Shown piece by piece: positions 8,310 to 17,642 of a stretch of DNA of 64,000 nucleotides; position 1 is the first letter of the stretch, and each line of letters begins with the position of its first letter. Made by a program: the position numbers and the translations under genes. The notes beneath the pieces were generated by a model. The model was not told the origin of the DNA, did no database searches, and worked only from the letters and a program-made list of their open reading frames with translations. This DNA is from Micromonospora sonchi (GTDB lineage Bacteria > Actinomycetota > Actinomycetes > Mycobacteriales > Micromonosporaceae). Location of the stretch: assembly GCF_014646235.1 (NCBI RefSeq), contig NZ_BMNB01000015.1:1-64000 (forward strand). Direction: 5' to 3'.

Positions 8310-9394
8310 CAGAAGACCACCACCGAACGCAGCACATCGCCGCGGTGCATCCGGGCGAAGGCCTCCTCCACCCCGTCCAGCGGGATCTCCTCGGTGACGA
8401 AGGCGTCCAGGTCCAGGCGGCCCTGGAGGTAGAGCTCGGTGAGCATCGGGAAGTCGCGGCTGGGCAGGCAGTCGCCGTACCAGCTGGACTTCAGCGAGCC
8501 GCCGCGGCCGAAAACGTCGAGCAGGGGCAGCTCGACACGCATCTCCGGGGTGGGTACGCCGACCAGCACGACGGTGCCGGCCAGGTCGCGGGCGTAGAAC
8601 GCCTGTTTCCAGGTTTCCGGTCGGCCGACCGCGTCGATCACCACGTCGGCGCCGAATCCGCCGGTGGCCGCCTGGATCTCGGCCACCGGGTCGGTGTCGG
8701 AGGCGTTGACGGTGTGGGTGGCGCCGAACTTGCGGGCCCAGTCGAGCTTGCGGGAGTCGGTGTCCACCGCGATGATCGTCGTCGCGCCGGCCAGCGCCGC
8801 GCCGGCCACCGCCGCGTCACCGACGCCGCCGCAGCCGATCACCGCCACCGAGTCGCCGCGGGTCACCCCGCCGGTGTTCATCGCCGCGCCGAGGCCCGCC
8901 ATCACCCCGCAGCCCAGCAGGCCGACGGCGGCCGGCCGGGCGGCGGGGTCGACCTTGGTGCACTGGCCGGCGTGCACCAGGGTCTTCTCGGCGAACGCGC
9001 CGATGCCCAGCGCCGGGGAGAGTTCGGTGCCGTCGGTGAGGGTCATCTTGCGGGCGGCGTTGTGGGTGGCGAAGCAGTACCAGGGGCGACCGCGCCGGCA
9101 GGCGCGGCAGACCCCGCAGACGGCCCGCCAGTTGAGCACCACGAAGTCGCCGGGTGCGACGGCGTCGACGCCCTCGCCGACCTGCTCGACGATGCCGGCC
9201 GCCTCGTGACCGAGCAGGAACGGGTAGTCGTCGCTGATGCCGCCCTCCCGGTAGTGCAGGTCGGTGTGGCAGACCCCGCAGGACTGTACGCGTACCACCG
9301 CCTCACCGGGCCCGGGATCGGGCACCACGATCTCGGTGACCTCGACGGGTGCACCCTTGCGGCGCGAGATGACGCCCCTGACCTGCTGACTCAC
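8309..9394 (-). CDS. mscR: S-(hydroxymethyl)mycothiol dehydrogenase
   Basis: Zinc-dependent medium-chain alcohol dehydrogenase of 361 residues, the length of MscR. It oxidises the adduct of formaldehyde with mycothiol using NAD. The catalytic zinc ligands are C39, H63 and E64 in SCGVCHTDLH and LLGHEAAG; the structural zinc ligands are C93, C96, C99 and C107; the cofactor motif is IGCGGVGDAA. The C-terminal WYGDCLPSRDFP block is characteristic of this subfamily rather than glutathione-type FDH. GTG at 9394 has a strong GGAGGAGG site. The gene leads an operon with the MBL hydrolase and probably DUF3626. The 300 bp upstream hold no recognisable gene. Confidence 0.92.
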   Translation of the reverse strand: MSQQVRGVISRRKGAPVEVTEIVVPDPGPGEAVVRVQSCGVCHTDLHYREGGISDDYPFLLGHEAAGIVEQVGEGVDAVAPGDFVVLNWRAVCGVCRACRRGRPWYCFATHNAARKMTLTDGTELSPALGIGAFAEKTLVHAGQCTKVDPAARPAAVGLLGCGVMAGLGAAMNTGGVTRGDSVAVIGCGGVGDAAVAGAALAGATTIIAVDTDSRKLDWARKFGATHTVNASDTDPVAEIQAATGGFGADVVIDAVGRPETWKQAFYARDLAGTVVLVGVPTPEMRVELPLLDVFGRGGSLKSSWYGDCLPSRDFPMLTELYLQGRLDLDAFVTEEIPLDGVEEAFARMHRGDVLRSVVVF

Positions 9395-9691
9395 GCTTCC
9401 TCCTCCTCGTGCCGACGCGGCACGCCGGGACTGCTCGGCCTCGTCGACGATCGTTCCCGCTGGCGAAACTACCGCCACCGGGGCGGATTCGGCACGGATT
9501 CCCGGCTCATCCGGTCCTGGTCGCGGGGCATCACGCACCCCGCAGACCGGGTGGCCGGCCGCGGGCACGTGCGCCATGAGCCCGGCCGCTACCGTAGCCG
9601 GCAGGTGTCGACGTCCATCATGGACTGCGGACGGGAGGCCGTGGGTGGTCGGACTGTGACACCCTGAGATCGACGACCGTGGTCAGCGGAG

Positions 9692-10318
9692 GTGATGGTC
9701 ACGTTACGCACGCATCAGCTCGTTGCCGTGCCGGACCTCCCGCCGCTCGACATCGACGTACCCGCCGGCGCGATGGTGGCGCTGGTCGCCCCGCCCTGGC
9801 TGGGCACCGCCGTGGCGCGGGTGGTGGTCGGGCTCGCCGCGCCGGTCGCCGGCCGGGTTCTGGTCGGCGACCGCGACGTCACCGACCTGCCGCCGCTGCG
9901 TCGGCGGACCGGTTACGTCCCGGCCGGTGGCGCCCTGCTGCCCCACCTGACCGTCGCCCGCAACATCACCTACGGGCAGTGCCGGCAACAGCGGGTCCGC
10001 GAGGTCGCCGACGACTGGGCGAGAGCCCTGATCCAGCGGCTCGAACTCGCTCCGGCGCTCGGCCTGCGCCCGCATCTGCTCTCCGACGCGCAGCGGTTCC
10101 GGGTGGCCCTGGCCCGCGCCATGGCCTGCCTGCCCGAGGTGCTGGTGGTCGACCTGCCCGCCGCGCTCGACGGCATCCACCTCGCCGAACTGATCGACCG
10201 GCTCGCCCTGCCCAAGACCCCCGGCCTGGCGGTGCTGCTCTGCTCGGCCGACGATGTGGTGCTCGCCGAGGCGCCCCGGCGGTTCCGGGGCGAGGTCGGC
10301 GGCGAGGTGGGTCCATGA
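9692..10318 (+). CDS. Degenerate ABC transporter ATPase (Walker A lysine absent)
   Basis: Protein of about 208 residues that aligns by eye with sugar or polyamine-type ABC ATPases (GRVLVGDRDVTDLPPLRRRTG, LLPHLTVARNITYG). Every catalytic motif is altered: the P-loop reads APPWLGTAV instead of GxxGxGKST, the signature LSGGQ reads LSDAQ, and Walker B VLVVDLP lacks the catalytic Glu. It is shorter than normal and has no regulatory tail. It is the first gene of a coupled operon with binding protein, fused permease and STAND protein. It is unlikely to hydrolyse ATP and may be a structural or regulatory subunit. The start is GTG 9692 or ATG 9695; GGAGG lies unusually close, so a later start is possible. 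Confidence 0.75.
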   Translation: MMVTLRTHQLVAVPDLPPLDIDVPAGAMVALVAPPWLGTAVARVVVGLAAPVAGRVLVGDRDVTDLPPLRRRTGYVPAGGALLPHLTVARNITYGQCRQQRVREVADDWARALIQRLELAPALGLRPHLLSDAQRFRVALARAMACLPEVLVVDLPAALDGIHLAELIDRLALPKTPGLAVLLCSADDVVLAEAPRRFRGEVGGEVGP

Positions 10319-11595
10319 CGGCGCTCGGCCGGCTGCGCCGCCGTACCCTGCTGCGCGCCGCCGCGGCCGGGACCACCGCCGTGGCCGCAGGCTGCGCCCG
10401 AGACGCGTCGTCGGTGCAGGCGGCCGTGGTCTGGAACGGTGACGAACTGGCCAGGTTCCGCGCGGTCGTCGCCAATTTCCCGGCGCCGGTGCGGGTGATC
10501 GGGGTGGGTAACGACATCGACTCGTTCCTGACCGCCCGGCAGTCGGCCGGAACCAGCCCGGACGTGGCGGTCCTGTCCCGCCCGGGTCTGGTCGTCGAGT
10601 ACGCCGAGCGGGGCTGGCTGAGCCCGGTGACCCCCACCACCGGTTACGCCCCGCCGGCCGGTCTGGCCGACCTGCTCACCGTCGACGGGCGGCGCTACGG
10701 AGTGTGGATCAAGGCGGCGCACAAGTCGCTGTTCTGGCACTTCCCGTCCCTGCTGGACGAGCCGCCGAAGACCTGGGACCAACTGGTCAGCCAGACCCGC
10801 CGGCTCGCCGCGCGGCACCGGGCCGACGGCGGCCCGGCGCCGCTGGCGATCGGCGCCGCCGACGGGTGGGTGCTCACCGACTGGTTCGAGAACGCCCTCC
10901 TCGACGTCGCCGGCGCCGAGGTGTACGACGCGCTGGCCCGCGGCGAGGCCGACTGGCAGGGCCAGCCGGTGCGATACGCCCTCGACCGGCTCGCCGAGCT
11001 GTGGAGCGTCGACGGCGCCTTCCCCGATGGCGGCCGGCGGGCGCTGCTCACCCAGTTCGAGGAGTCGGTCATCCAGGTGGTGCATCACCGCACCGCGGTG
11101 ATGGTGTTCGAGGCCGACTTCGTCGACGCCGCCGCCGCCCGCTTCCGGCGCGGCAACGAGCCGCTGAGCACCTTCCGCTTCCCCGGCGCCCGCCATGCCG
11201 ACAAGCCGCTCGTCGTCGGCGGCGACGTGGCGGTGGCGTTCGCCGGGTCGGCCGGCGGGGTGGAGCTGGTGCACTGGCTCAGCAACCGGACGGCGTTCGG
11301 GCCGTGGCTGGAGGCGGGCGGCTACCTCTCCCCCAACCTCGACGTGCCGGTGGAGAGCCACCGCGATCCGCTGCGCCGCAGGCTGGCCGAGGAACTGCGC
11401 GCCGCCGAGACGGTGCAGTTCGACCTCTCCGACCGGCTGCCCGGGACGTTCACCGGCACCGACGGGGTGGGGATCTGGCGGATCATGCAGGACTTCTTCA
11501 TGGACGTCACCGACGGGACCGCCGCCCGGTACGCGGTCAGCCGGACCACCCGGGCGCTCGCCGCGGCGGCCCGGGCCGCGAGGAGCCGACGGTGA
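10315..11595 (+). CDS. ABC extracellular solute-binding lipoprotein
   Basis: Protein of 426 residues. The N-terminus RRRTLLRAAAAGTTAVAAGC has twin arginines and a lipobox with the lipidated Cys at AAGC, so it is exported, perhaps by Tat, and anchored outside the membrane. The rest resembles family 1 (sugar or polyamine) binding proteins: PDVAVLSRPGLVVEYAERGWL, TWDQLVSQTRRL and FEADFVDAAA blocks. The ATG overlaps the TGA of the ATPase-like gene, and its own stop overlaps the GTG of the permease, so the system is translationally coupled. The ligand is not predictable. The permease partner confirms the ABC import context. Confidence 0.85.
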   Translation: MTALGRLRRRTLLRAAAAGTTAVAAGCARDASSVQAAVVWNGDELARFRAVVANFPAPVRVIGVGNDIDSFLTARQSAGTSPDVAVLSRPGLVVEYAERGWLSPVTPTTGYAPPAGLADLLTVDGRRYGVWIKAAHKSLFWHFPSLLDEPPKTWDQLVSQTRRLAARHRADGGPAPLAIGAADGWVLTDWFENALLDVAGAEVYDALARGEADWQGQPVRYALDRLAELWSVDGAFPDGGRRALLTQFEESVIQVVHHRTAVMVFEADFVDAAAARFRRGNEPLSTFRFPGARHADKPLVVGGDVAVAFAGSAGGVELVHWLSNRTAFGPWLEAGGYLSPNLDVPVESHRDPLRRRLAEELRAAETVQFDLSDRLPGTFTGTDGVGIWRIMQDFFMDVTDGTAARYAVSRTTRALAAAARAARSRR

Positions 11596-13352
11596 GCCGG
11601 GTGCCGCTCCTCGGCGAGCTGGCGGTTCTCGACGATGTCGGGGCACCCCGGCGCGGCCGGGCGTACCCCGCGGAGGGCGCGACCTGGGCGCTGCTGGCGC
11701 CGGCGGTGCTGCTGCTCGGCGGGCTGCTGGCCTGGCCCGTGCTGCGTACGGTGCAGGCCAGCGTCACCACCGACGGCCGCTGGGTGGGCGCCGAACACTA
11801 CCGTGCCGCCTTCGCCGCCGATGGCACCGGTGCGGTGGTGCTGCGTACCGTGCTGTGGGCGCTGCTGGTGCCCGCCGCGGTCACCGTGTTGGGCTACCTG
11901 CTCGCGGTGGCCTCGCGGCGGTCCCAGGAGGGATGGCTGGTCCGGCTCGTCCTGGTGGTGCCGATCGCGCTGCCACTGGTGGTCACCGGGGTGACCTTCC
12001 GGCTGTTCTACGATCCGGACCCGGAGCGTGGGCTGGCGACCCTGGTGCTGGCCCGGCTCACCGGGCGGGCACCGGAGCAGGTGCCGCAGCTGCTCGGGCC
12101 GGAACTGGTCACCGTGGCCGTGATGTCGGCGTTCGTGTGGGCCTGGGCCGGGCTGGCCATGCTGGTGTTCCGGGCCGCGCTCGACACCGTGCCGGCCGAC
12201 CTCGCCGACGCGGTACGCGCCTTCGGCGGCAGTCGCCGTGACGTGCTCTGGGACGCGCAGTGGCGGCCCCTGCTGCTGCGTACCGTCGCGGTGGTCTTCG
12301 CCCTGGTCGCGGTCGGCACCAGCCGGACCTTCGACCTGATCCTGGTGATGACGCCCGGCTCGGTGCGCGACGAGGCGGCCGTGCTCGCGCTGCGGATCTG
12401 GCAGACCTCGGGTGCGACCACCACCGGCGAGGGTGCCGCCCTCGGCGTCATCTGGCTGGTCGCGGTCACCGTCGGCATGCTGGGCGCGGCCCTGTTCATC
12501 CGGCAGGCGTGGCCGCTGCCCTGGCAGCCGGCCGGCCCCGCCCCGGTCGCGCCGCCGCCGCGCCGGCTGGTCCGGTTGTTCGCCGCCGGCGCGGCCGTGG
12601 CCTGGCTGCTTCCCCTGGCGGCGCTGGTGTTCACCTCGCTGCAGCATCCCGACCGGGCGGCCGTCGAGGCCTGGTGGTCCCGCACACCGACGATCGGGTC
12701 GTACGCGGCCGTGCTGGACAACCCGGAGCTGTGGCGCAGTTTCCGCTTCACGTTGGTGCTGGCCACGGTGGTCACCGTCGCGGTGCTGCTCGTCGCGGTG
12801 CTCGCCGCGTACCCGTTGGCCTGGTTGACCGGGCCGCCCGCCCTGGCCACCGGGCTGGCGTTGCTGGCGGCGGCGGTCGTCCCGGTGCAGGTCATCGCCG
12901 GACCCATCCACGAGGTGCTGGGTATGGCGTTCTCCTCCGGTACGGTCCGGGGCCTCGCGTTGGTGCACGTCGCGCTGGGTGTGCCGTTCGCCGTGCTGGT
13001 GCTGCGCAACGCCTTCGCCGATCTGCCCGCCGACCAGGTCCGCGCCGCCCGGCTGAGCGGACGGCACTGGTTGGGCATGCTGCGGCTGCTGGTCCAGCAC
13101 AACCACCGCGCGCTCCTGGCGGTGGCCGTGCTGGAGTTCGTGCAGGTCTGGAACGATCTGGTGGTCGGCCTGCTGTTCAGCGCACCGGCGGCGCCGCTCG
13201 GGCTGTTCCTGCAGGGCCAGACCCGCGAGTTCGTCACCGGCAGCGGAACCCTCGCCGCGGGTTCCGTGCTCGCCTCGGTCCTGCCCGTGGTGCTGGTGGT
13301 GCTGGCCCGCCGGCAGATCGTCGCGGGGCTGGTGGCCGGGGGCGTGCGGTGA
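11592..13352 (+). CDS. Fused MalF/MalG-type ABC permease
   Basis: Protein of 586 residues in which two binding-protein-dependent permease domains, normally separate, form one chain. The first half (about 30-310) carries an EAA-like loop at DTVPADLADAVRAFGGSRRD; the second half (about 330-586) has its own at ADLPADQVRAARLSGRHWLG. About 12 membrane segments are seen. It should form the complete translocation pore in the cytoplasmic membrane. GTG at 11592 overlaps the binding-protein stop. Fusion of both permeases combined with a degenerate ATPase is unusual; a housekeeping ATPase such as MsiK may energise it. Confidence 0.82.
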   Translation: MSRVPLLGELAVLDDVGAPRRGRAYPAEGATWALLAPAVLLLGGLLAWPVLRTVQASVTTDGRWVGAEHYRAAFAADGTGAVVLRTVLWALLVPAAVTVLGYLLAVASRRSQEGWLVRLVLVVPIALPLVVTGVTFRLFYDPDPERGLATLVLARLTGRAPEQVPQLLGPELVTVAVMSAFVWAWAGLAMLVFRAALDTVPADLADAVRAFGGSRRDVLWDAQWRPLLLRTVAVVFALVAVGTSRTFDLILVMTPGSVRDEAAVLALRIWQTSGATTTGEGAALGVIWLVAVTVGMLGAALFIRQAWPLPWQPAGPAPVAPPPRRLVRLFAAGAAVAWLLPLAALVFTSLQHPDRAAVEAWWSRTPTIGSYAAVLDNPELWRSFRFTLVLATVVTVAVLLVAVLAAYPLAWLTGPPALATGLALLAAAVVPVQVIAGPIHEVLGMAFSSGTVRGLALVHVALGVPFAVLVLRNAFADLPADQVRAARLSGRHWLGMLRLLVQHNHRALLAVAVLEFVQVWNDLVVGLLFSAPAAPLGLFLQGQTREFVTGSGTLAAGSVLASVLPVVLVVLARRQIVAGLVAGGVR

Positions 13353-15715
13353 GCCCGGCGCAGCGCAGCGACCGCCGGCCCCGGCTGGTGAGCCTGCTGC
13401 TCGCCGTCGGCGGGGTCGCGGGCGCGGGGGTCAGCGCCCTGCTCGGCAACATCACCGGCAATCTGCTCTCCGAGCTCTCCGTCGCCGTCCTCGGGTCGGC
13501 GAGCGTGGGTCTGGCGGTCCTCGGGATCACCGCGTCGTTCGTCGTGGAGTGGCGGCGCCGGCAACGCGGGCAGCTGGCCGACGAGGAGAGTCTGGCCCCG
13601 GCGGGCAGCAACGCGCCCACGCTGCCCTGGCCGGCCTGGTACACCGGCCGGGGTGGGCAGGCGGAGGCCGTGGTGGAGCGGCTGGCCCCGGAACATGCGG
13701 TGGCGGTGGTCGGCCGGCGTGGCGTGGGCACCTCGTCGTGCGCCAGGCAGGCGGCGAACCTGTGCCGCGACGACTTCCGCGACGGGCAGCACTACCTCGA
13801 CCTGCGCCGCGACGGTCGGGCCCGCTCGCCCCGGGAGGTCCTGTCGGAGCTGGCCCGCCGCCTGGGCACCAAGCCACCGCGCTCCGGCCGGGCGGACGAC
13901 CTCGCCGAGGCCGCGGACGAGCTGCGCGGCCAGCTCGACGGCCGGAAGGTGCTGCTGGTACTGGACAACGTGGACAGCCTGGCTCAGGTCCGGCCGCTGC
14001 TGCCGCCGACCGCACGCACCTGCCGGCTGCTGCTGGCCGGCACCCGCCGGCTCGCCGACCTCGACGGGGTGGCCGCGCACTCGCTGCTCGAACCCGAGGC
14101 CGACGACGCGGTGGAGATGTTCGCCGCCGCCGGGGCGGCCACACCGGTGGCCCGCCCACACCGTCCCGATCCGCGTACCGATCCGGCCGTCCGCGCCATC
14201 GTCGAGTTGTGCGGGCGGCAGCCGCGTACCGTCACCGAGTTGGGGCGGCGGACCGCGCAACACGGCTGGCGGCACTCCGACGTGCTGCACTCCCTGCGCC
14301 GGGCCGCCGGCACGCCGCCGCACCAGCGGATCGCCGGCTCCCCGGTGACCGAGCTGGTCACCGCCCGGGACACCGCGTACCACGCGCTCGGCGGCGAGGC
14401 CCGACGCCTGTGGCGGCTGTTGTCGCTGAGTTCGGTGCCGCTGGACCGGCCGACCATCGCCGCGCTGGCCCGCCGTCGCCCGGACCGGGTCGCCGCGCTG
14501 CTCGACGAGTTGGCCGACGGGTCGTTCGTCGTCGGCGCCCCCGGCGACCGGTACGAGGTGCGGCCGCTGCTCGCCGGGTACGCGCGGATGCACCTGCGCG
14601 AGGCCGAGCCGGTGCGACACCGGGTGAGCGCGCAGGCCCGGCTGACCCGGCACCTGGCCCGGGGGGCCGAGCGGCACGTGGCCGCGCTGGCGGTGGCCGG
14701 CGTCATCGATCGCGACCGCCGACTCTTCGACGACGATCCGTACAGCTGGTTCGACCTGCACCAGGAACTGCTGATGGCGGTGGTGAAGGTGCCGGCCGGT
14801 GCGGTGGAGACGCTGCCGCGCCGGGTGCGGGACTGGTGGTTCCGGCTGGCCGTGGCGCTGTGCGGCTGGCTCGCGCACGCCGAACGGTTGGACGAGTGGG
14901 AGGAGGTCTGCCAGACGGTACTGGCCAACCCCACCGCACAGGACCGGCCGGAGATCGCCGGCTGGGCGCACAACGAGCTGGGCGTGCTGCGCCGTCGGCG
15001 CCACGACCCGCACGGCGCGGTGGCCGCGCTCAGCCTCGCCGTGGCGGGTCGGGGCCGACGGGGCACCGCCCAGGCGCGGATGAACCTCGGTCTGGCCCTG
15101 CTCGACCTCGGTCGCCTCGACGAGGCGGTGGAGCAGTTGGAACTGTCCCGCCGGCACCGCGCGCGTGCCGACCGGGCCGGTAACGCCCTGAGCGACCTGG
15201 CGTTGGGGGCCGCCCGACTGGCCCGCGGTGAGCTGGACAGCGCGAAAGACCTGCTGGTCCGAGCGGCGGACCGGTTCCGCCCGCTCGGCGATGTACGTGG
15301 CTACGCGGCGGCGCTGACCAACCTCGTGCTGGTGTACTCCGCGCTCGGCGAGCATCTCGACGCCGGGCAGGCGTGGCAGGCGGCGCTGCGCGAGTACGAG
15401 ACCGTCACCGATCCCACGCATCGAGCGACCGCGCTACTCAACGCGGGAGCGGCCCTGCTCGCGGTAGCGCCGGGCCAGTCCCGTCAGGCGTACGGGCTGC
15501 TCGCCGAGAGCCGCCGGCTGCGCGAGCAGGGGCGTCCGAACGCCGGGTTGGGCCGTACCCTGCTGCACCTGGGCGACGCGGCGGCGGCCCTCGGCGACGA
15601 CGACGAGGCCCGGCGGCACTGGGTGGACGCGGCGACGATCTGCGAGGCGGCCGGTGACGGCGACGGCCAGCAGGCCGCGGATGCCCGGCTGGCCGACGAG
15701 CCCCACTCGGCGTGA
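13349..15715 (+). CDS. Membrane-anchored STAND (NB-ARC-like) protein with TPR tail
   Basis: Protein of 788 residues. Two membrane segments lie at about 11-36 and 44-66, followed by a nucleotide-binding domain whose P-loop is VVGRRGVGTSS (121-131), with Thr where Lys is expected. Walker B is KVLLVLDNVDS, then come a winged-helix-like region and, from about 540 on, tetratricopeptide-type helical pairs (HNELGVLRRRRHDPHGAVAA, NLGLALLDLGRLDEAVEQLE). STAND proteins act as nucleotide-switched sensors and scaffolds. The GTG start overlaps the permease stop, so it is co-translated with the transporter, suggesting a transporter-linked sensor. The missing Lys argues against ordinary ATP hydrolysis. Confidence 0.8.
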   Translation: MSPAQRSDRRPRLVSLLLAVGGVAGAGVSALLGNITGNLLSELSVAVLGSASVGLAVLGITASFVVEWRRRQRGQLADEESLAPAGSNAPTLPWPAWYTGRGGQAEAVVERLAPEHAVAVVGRRGVGTSSCARQAANLCRDDFRDGQHYLDLRRDGRARSPREVLSELARRLGTKPPRSGRADDLAEAADELRGQLDGRKVLLVLDNVDSLAQVRPLLPPTARTCRLLLAGTRRLADLDGVAAHSLLEPEADDAVEMFAAAGAATPVARPHRPDPRTDPAVRAIVELCGRQPRTVTELGRRTAQHGWRHSDVLHSLRRAAGTPPHQRIAGSPVTELVTARDTAYHALGGEARRLWRLLSLSSVPLDRPTIAALARRRPDRVAALLDELADGSFVVGAPGDRYEVRPLLAGYARMHLREAEPVRHRVSAQARLTRHLARGAERHVAALAVAGVIDRDRRLFDDDPYSWFDLHQELLMAVVKVPAGAVETLPRRVRDWWFRLAVALCGWLAHAERLDEWEEVCQTVLANPTAQDRPEIAGWAHNELGVLRRRRHDPHGAVAALSLAVAGRGRRGTAQARMNLGLALLDLGRLDEAVEQLELSRRHRARADRAGNALSDLALGAARLARGELDSAKDLLVRAADRFRPLGDVRGYAAALTNLVLVYSALGEHLDAGQAWQAALREYETVTDPTHRATALLNAGAALLAVAPGQSRQAYGLLAESRRLREQGRPNAGLGRTLLHLGDAAAALGDDDEARRHWVDAATICEAAGDGDGQQAADARLADEPHSA

Positions 15716-15751
15716 TCCGTGGCCGTCGTCCCGGCCGTGCCTGCCGGTGTC

Positions 15752-17326
15752 TCAGCCGGTGGCGAGGAGCTCGATGCCCTCCGCGATCAGGGACGGGGTG
15801 TTGGCCGCGTAGCCGAGAACCAGGCCGGGCGGGTACGGCCGCCGGCAGTGCCAGGACAGCGGCTGCACCTTCACCCCACGCGCCAGGGCCGCCGCCGCCA
15901 GCTCCGTGTCCGTCACCTCGCCGGCCAGGGTGACCGTCAGGTGCAGCCCGGCCGCCGCCCCGTGCACGGTGGCGCCCGGCAGGTGCCGGCCCAGCGCGGC
16001 GATCATCGCGTCGCGGCGTTGTACGTGCCGTCGGCGCAGCAGCCGCAGGTGCCGCTCCAGCGCCCCGGAGGTGATCAGCTCGGCGAGGACCAGTTGCGGC
16101 AGGACCGCGTTGCCCAGATCGGCGTTTCGTTTCGCGGCCACCACGGCGTCCCGGTACCGCCGCGGCACCAGCAGCCAGCCGATCCGCAGCGCCGGGGCGA
16201 GCAGCTTCGACACGCTGCCGGCGTAGCAGACCTGCTCGGGCAGGGTGGCCCGCAGCGCGGGCACCGGCGGGCGGTCGTAGCGGTGCTCGGCGTCGTAGTC
16301 GTCCTCGATGACCAGGCCGCCGGCGCGGGCCCAGCTGGCGAGTTGGCGGCGCCGCGCGCCGTCGAGCACCACCCCGGTCGGGAACTGGTGCGCGGGGGTG
16401 AGCATCACCGCGGGGAGGTTTCTGGCGGCCAGTTCGTCCACGCGCAGCCCGGCGGCGTCGACGGGGATCGGCACGGTTTCCAGCCGCCAGTTGTCGAGGT
16501 GCTGCCGGACGCCGAGGGAGCCGGGGTCCTCCACGCCGAGGGCGGTGACGCCGCCGGCGGCCAGTGCCTGGGCGAGCAGACCGAGGGCCTGCGACACCCC
16601 GTTCGTGATGATCACCTCGGCCGGGTCGGCGCCGATCCCCCGGTTGCGGGCCAGCCATCCGGCGACGGCCCGGCGCAGGATGGGCGTACCGCACGGATCG
16701 CCGTAGCCCAGGTCCGGCGCCGCCAGCCGCCCCAGCACGGCCCGCTCGGCGCGCAGCCAGGCCGCGCGGGGAAACGCCGCGAGGTCGGGTACGCCGGGCG
16801 TCAGGTCGATCCGCGCCGGGGCGGTGCGCAGCGCGTCGAAGATGTCCGGGCCGGGTGCCGACGGGAACAGGTCGGCGGGGTCCGCCGTACGGGTCGCCGC
16901 GCCGGTGGCGCCTCTTCCCACCCCGGCCGAGGGGGGTCGCGGCCCGGTATCCGGCGACCGGGCCGGCGCCGGGATCGGGGCGGCCACCACCACGGTCCCG
17001 GCGCGGCCGCGGCCGGCCACCTGCCCCTCCTCCATCAGCCGCTGGTACGCCTCCACCACCACGCCCCGGGATACGCCGAGATCGGCGGCGAGCACCCGGG
17101 TGGCGGGCAGCCGGGCGCCGACCGGCACGACCCGCTCGGCGATCGCCCGCCGCAGCCGATCGGCCAGCCAGGCGGCCCGGCCACCGCGCGGCGCCTGGCC
17201 GATGTCCAGGTGCAGGAAGTCCGACCCGGCGTTAAGAAGGGGCCCTTCTACTACGCGAGGCGTTAACAGGGGGCCCTTCCTTTCCGCTATGGACCTGTGG
17301 GGAGAGCTTGGTTTGGCACTGCTCAT
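15752..17326 (-). CDS. MocR-type (GntR-aminotransferase) regulator, disturbed 5' end
   Basis: A GntR winged helix (PVGARLPATRVLAADLGVSR, VVVEAYQRLMEEGQVAGR) joined by a Pro/Arg/Thr linker to an aminotransferase-fold domain with NGVSQALGLLAQ, and SVSKLLAPALRIGW containing the PLP lysine. Family members bind PLP and regulate vitamin B6 or amino-acid genes, often divergent genes. Homology begins at SDFLHLDIG, near 17225, but no ATG or GTG is found there: the GGGCCC repeat occupies the spot. The first in-frame ATG is at 17326, beyond the repeat, with no good ribosome site. The gene may therefore be poorly expressed or have a non-standard start. The divergent partner LysE is truncated. Confidence 0.75.
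   Translation of the reverse strand: MSSAKPSSPHRSIAERKGPLLTPRVVEGPLLNAGSDFLHLDIGQAPRGGRAAWLADRLRRAIAERVVPVGARLPATRVLAADLGVSRGVVVEAYQRLMEEGQVAGRGRAGTVVVAAPIPAPARSPDTGPRPPSAGVGRGATGAATRTADPADLFPSAPGPDIFDALRTAPARIDLTPGVPDLAAFPRAAWLRAERAVLGRLAAPDLGYGDPCGTPILRRAVAGWLARNRGIGADPAEVIITNGVSQALGLLAQALAAGGVTALGVEDPGSLGVRQHLDNWRLETVPIPVDAAGLRVDELAARNLPAVMLTPAHQFPTGVVLDGARRRQLASWARAGGLVIEDDYDAEHRYDRPPVPALRATLPEQVCYAGSVSKLLAPALRIGWLLVPRRYRDAVVAAKRNADLGNAVLPQLVLAELITSGALERHLRLLRRRHVQRRDAMIAALGRHLPGATVHGAAAGLHLTVTLAGEVTDTELAAAALARGVKVQPLSWHCRRPYPPGLVLGYAANTPSLIAEGIELLATG
17230..17284. repeat. GGGCCC palindromic repeat, copy 4 (double unit)
   Basis: Units GTTAAGAAGGGGCCCTTC and GTTAACAGGGGGCCCTTCC are 31 bp apart, as in copies 2 and 3. 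It lies exactly at the junction where both the MocR 5' end and the LysE 5' end are lost, suggesting involvement in a deletion. Confidence 0.7.
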
Positions 17327-17339
17327 CGAACCATTGTGG

Positions 17340-17632
17340 GGGCAGGCTCGATGGTGCTGATGAACCTGCTCAACCCGAAGTTGACGATCTTCTTCGTCGC
17401 GTTCCTGCCGCAGTTCGTCCAGCCGGACAGCCCGGGCGCCCTGGGCCGGATGCTCGGGCTGGGGGCGGTGTTCACGGCGACCACACTGGTCGTCTTCGTC
17501 GGCTACGGCCTCGGCGCCGCCGCCGTACGCCGACACGTCCTCGACCGCCCCCGGGTGGCCGGCTGGCTGCGTCGGTGCTTCGCCGGCTCGTTCCTGGCGC
17601 TCGGCCTGCTGCTGGCCCGCGCCCAAGCATGA
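17340..17632 (+). pseudogene. LysE/RhtB exporter, 5'-truncated remnant
   Basis: The frame encodes MNLLNPKLTIFFVAFLPQFV, the family motif that normally lies in the middle or later part of a protein of about 200 residues, followed by two membrane segments. The first half, including the N-terminal helices, is missing. The frame can be extended upstream to 17297 but gives no family sequence. With the repeat directly upstream, the remnant looks like the product of a deletion. A functional transporter is unlikely. Confidence 0.75.
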
Positions 17633-17642
17633 GGGAGAAACC

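Noticed and set aside
9679..10314. Long upstream extension of the binding-protein frame
   Set aside because: Arg/Ala/Pro-rich shadow of the ATPase-like gene; the lipoprotein signal begins at 10315 with ATGA coupling.
12008..15421. Minus-strand open frame of over 1100 residues opposite the permease and STAND genes
   Set aside because: Gln/Arg/His/Gly-rich composition typical of the antisense of high-GC genes; the sense strand has clear transporter and STAND/TPR motifs.
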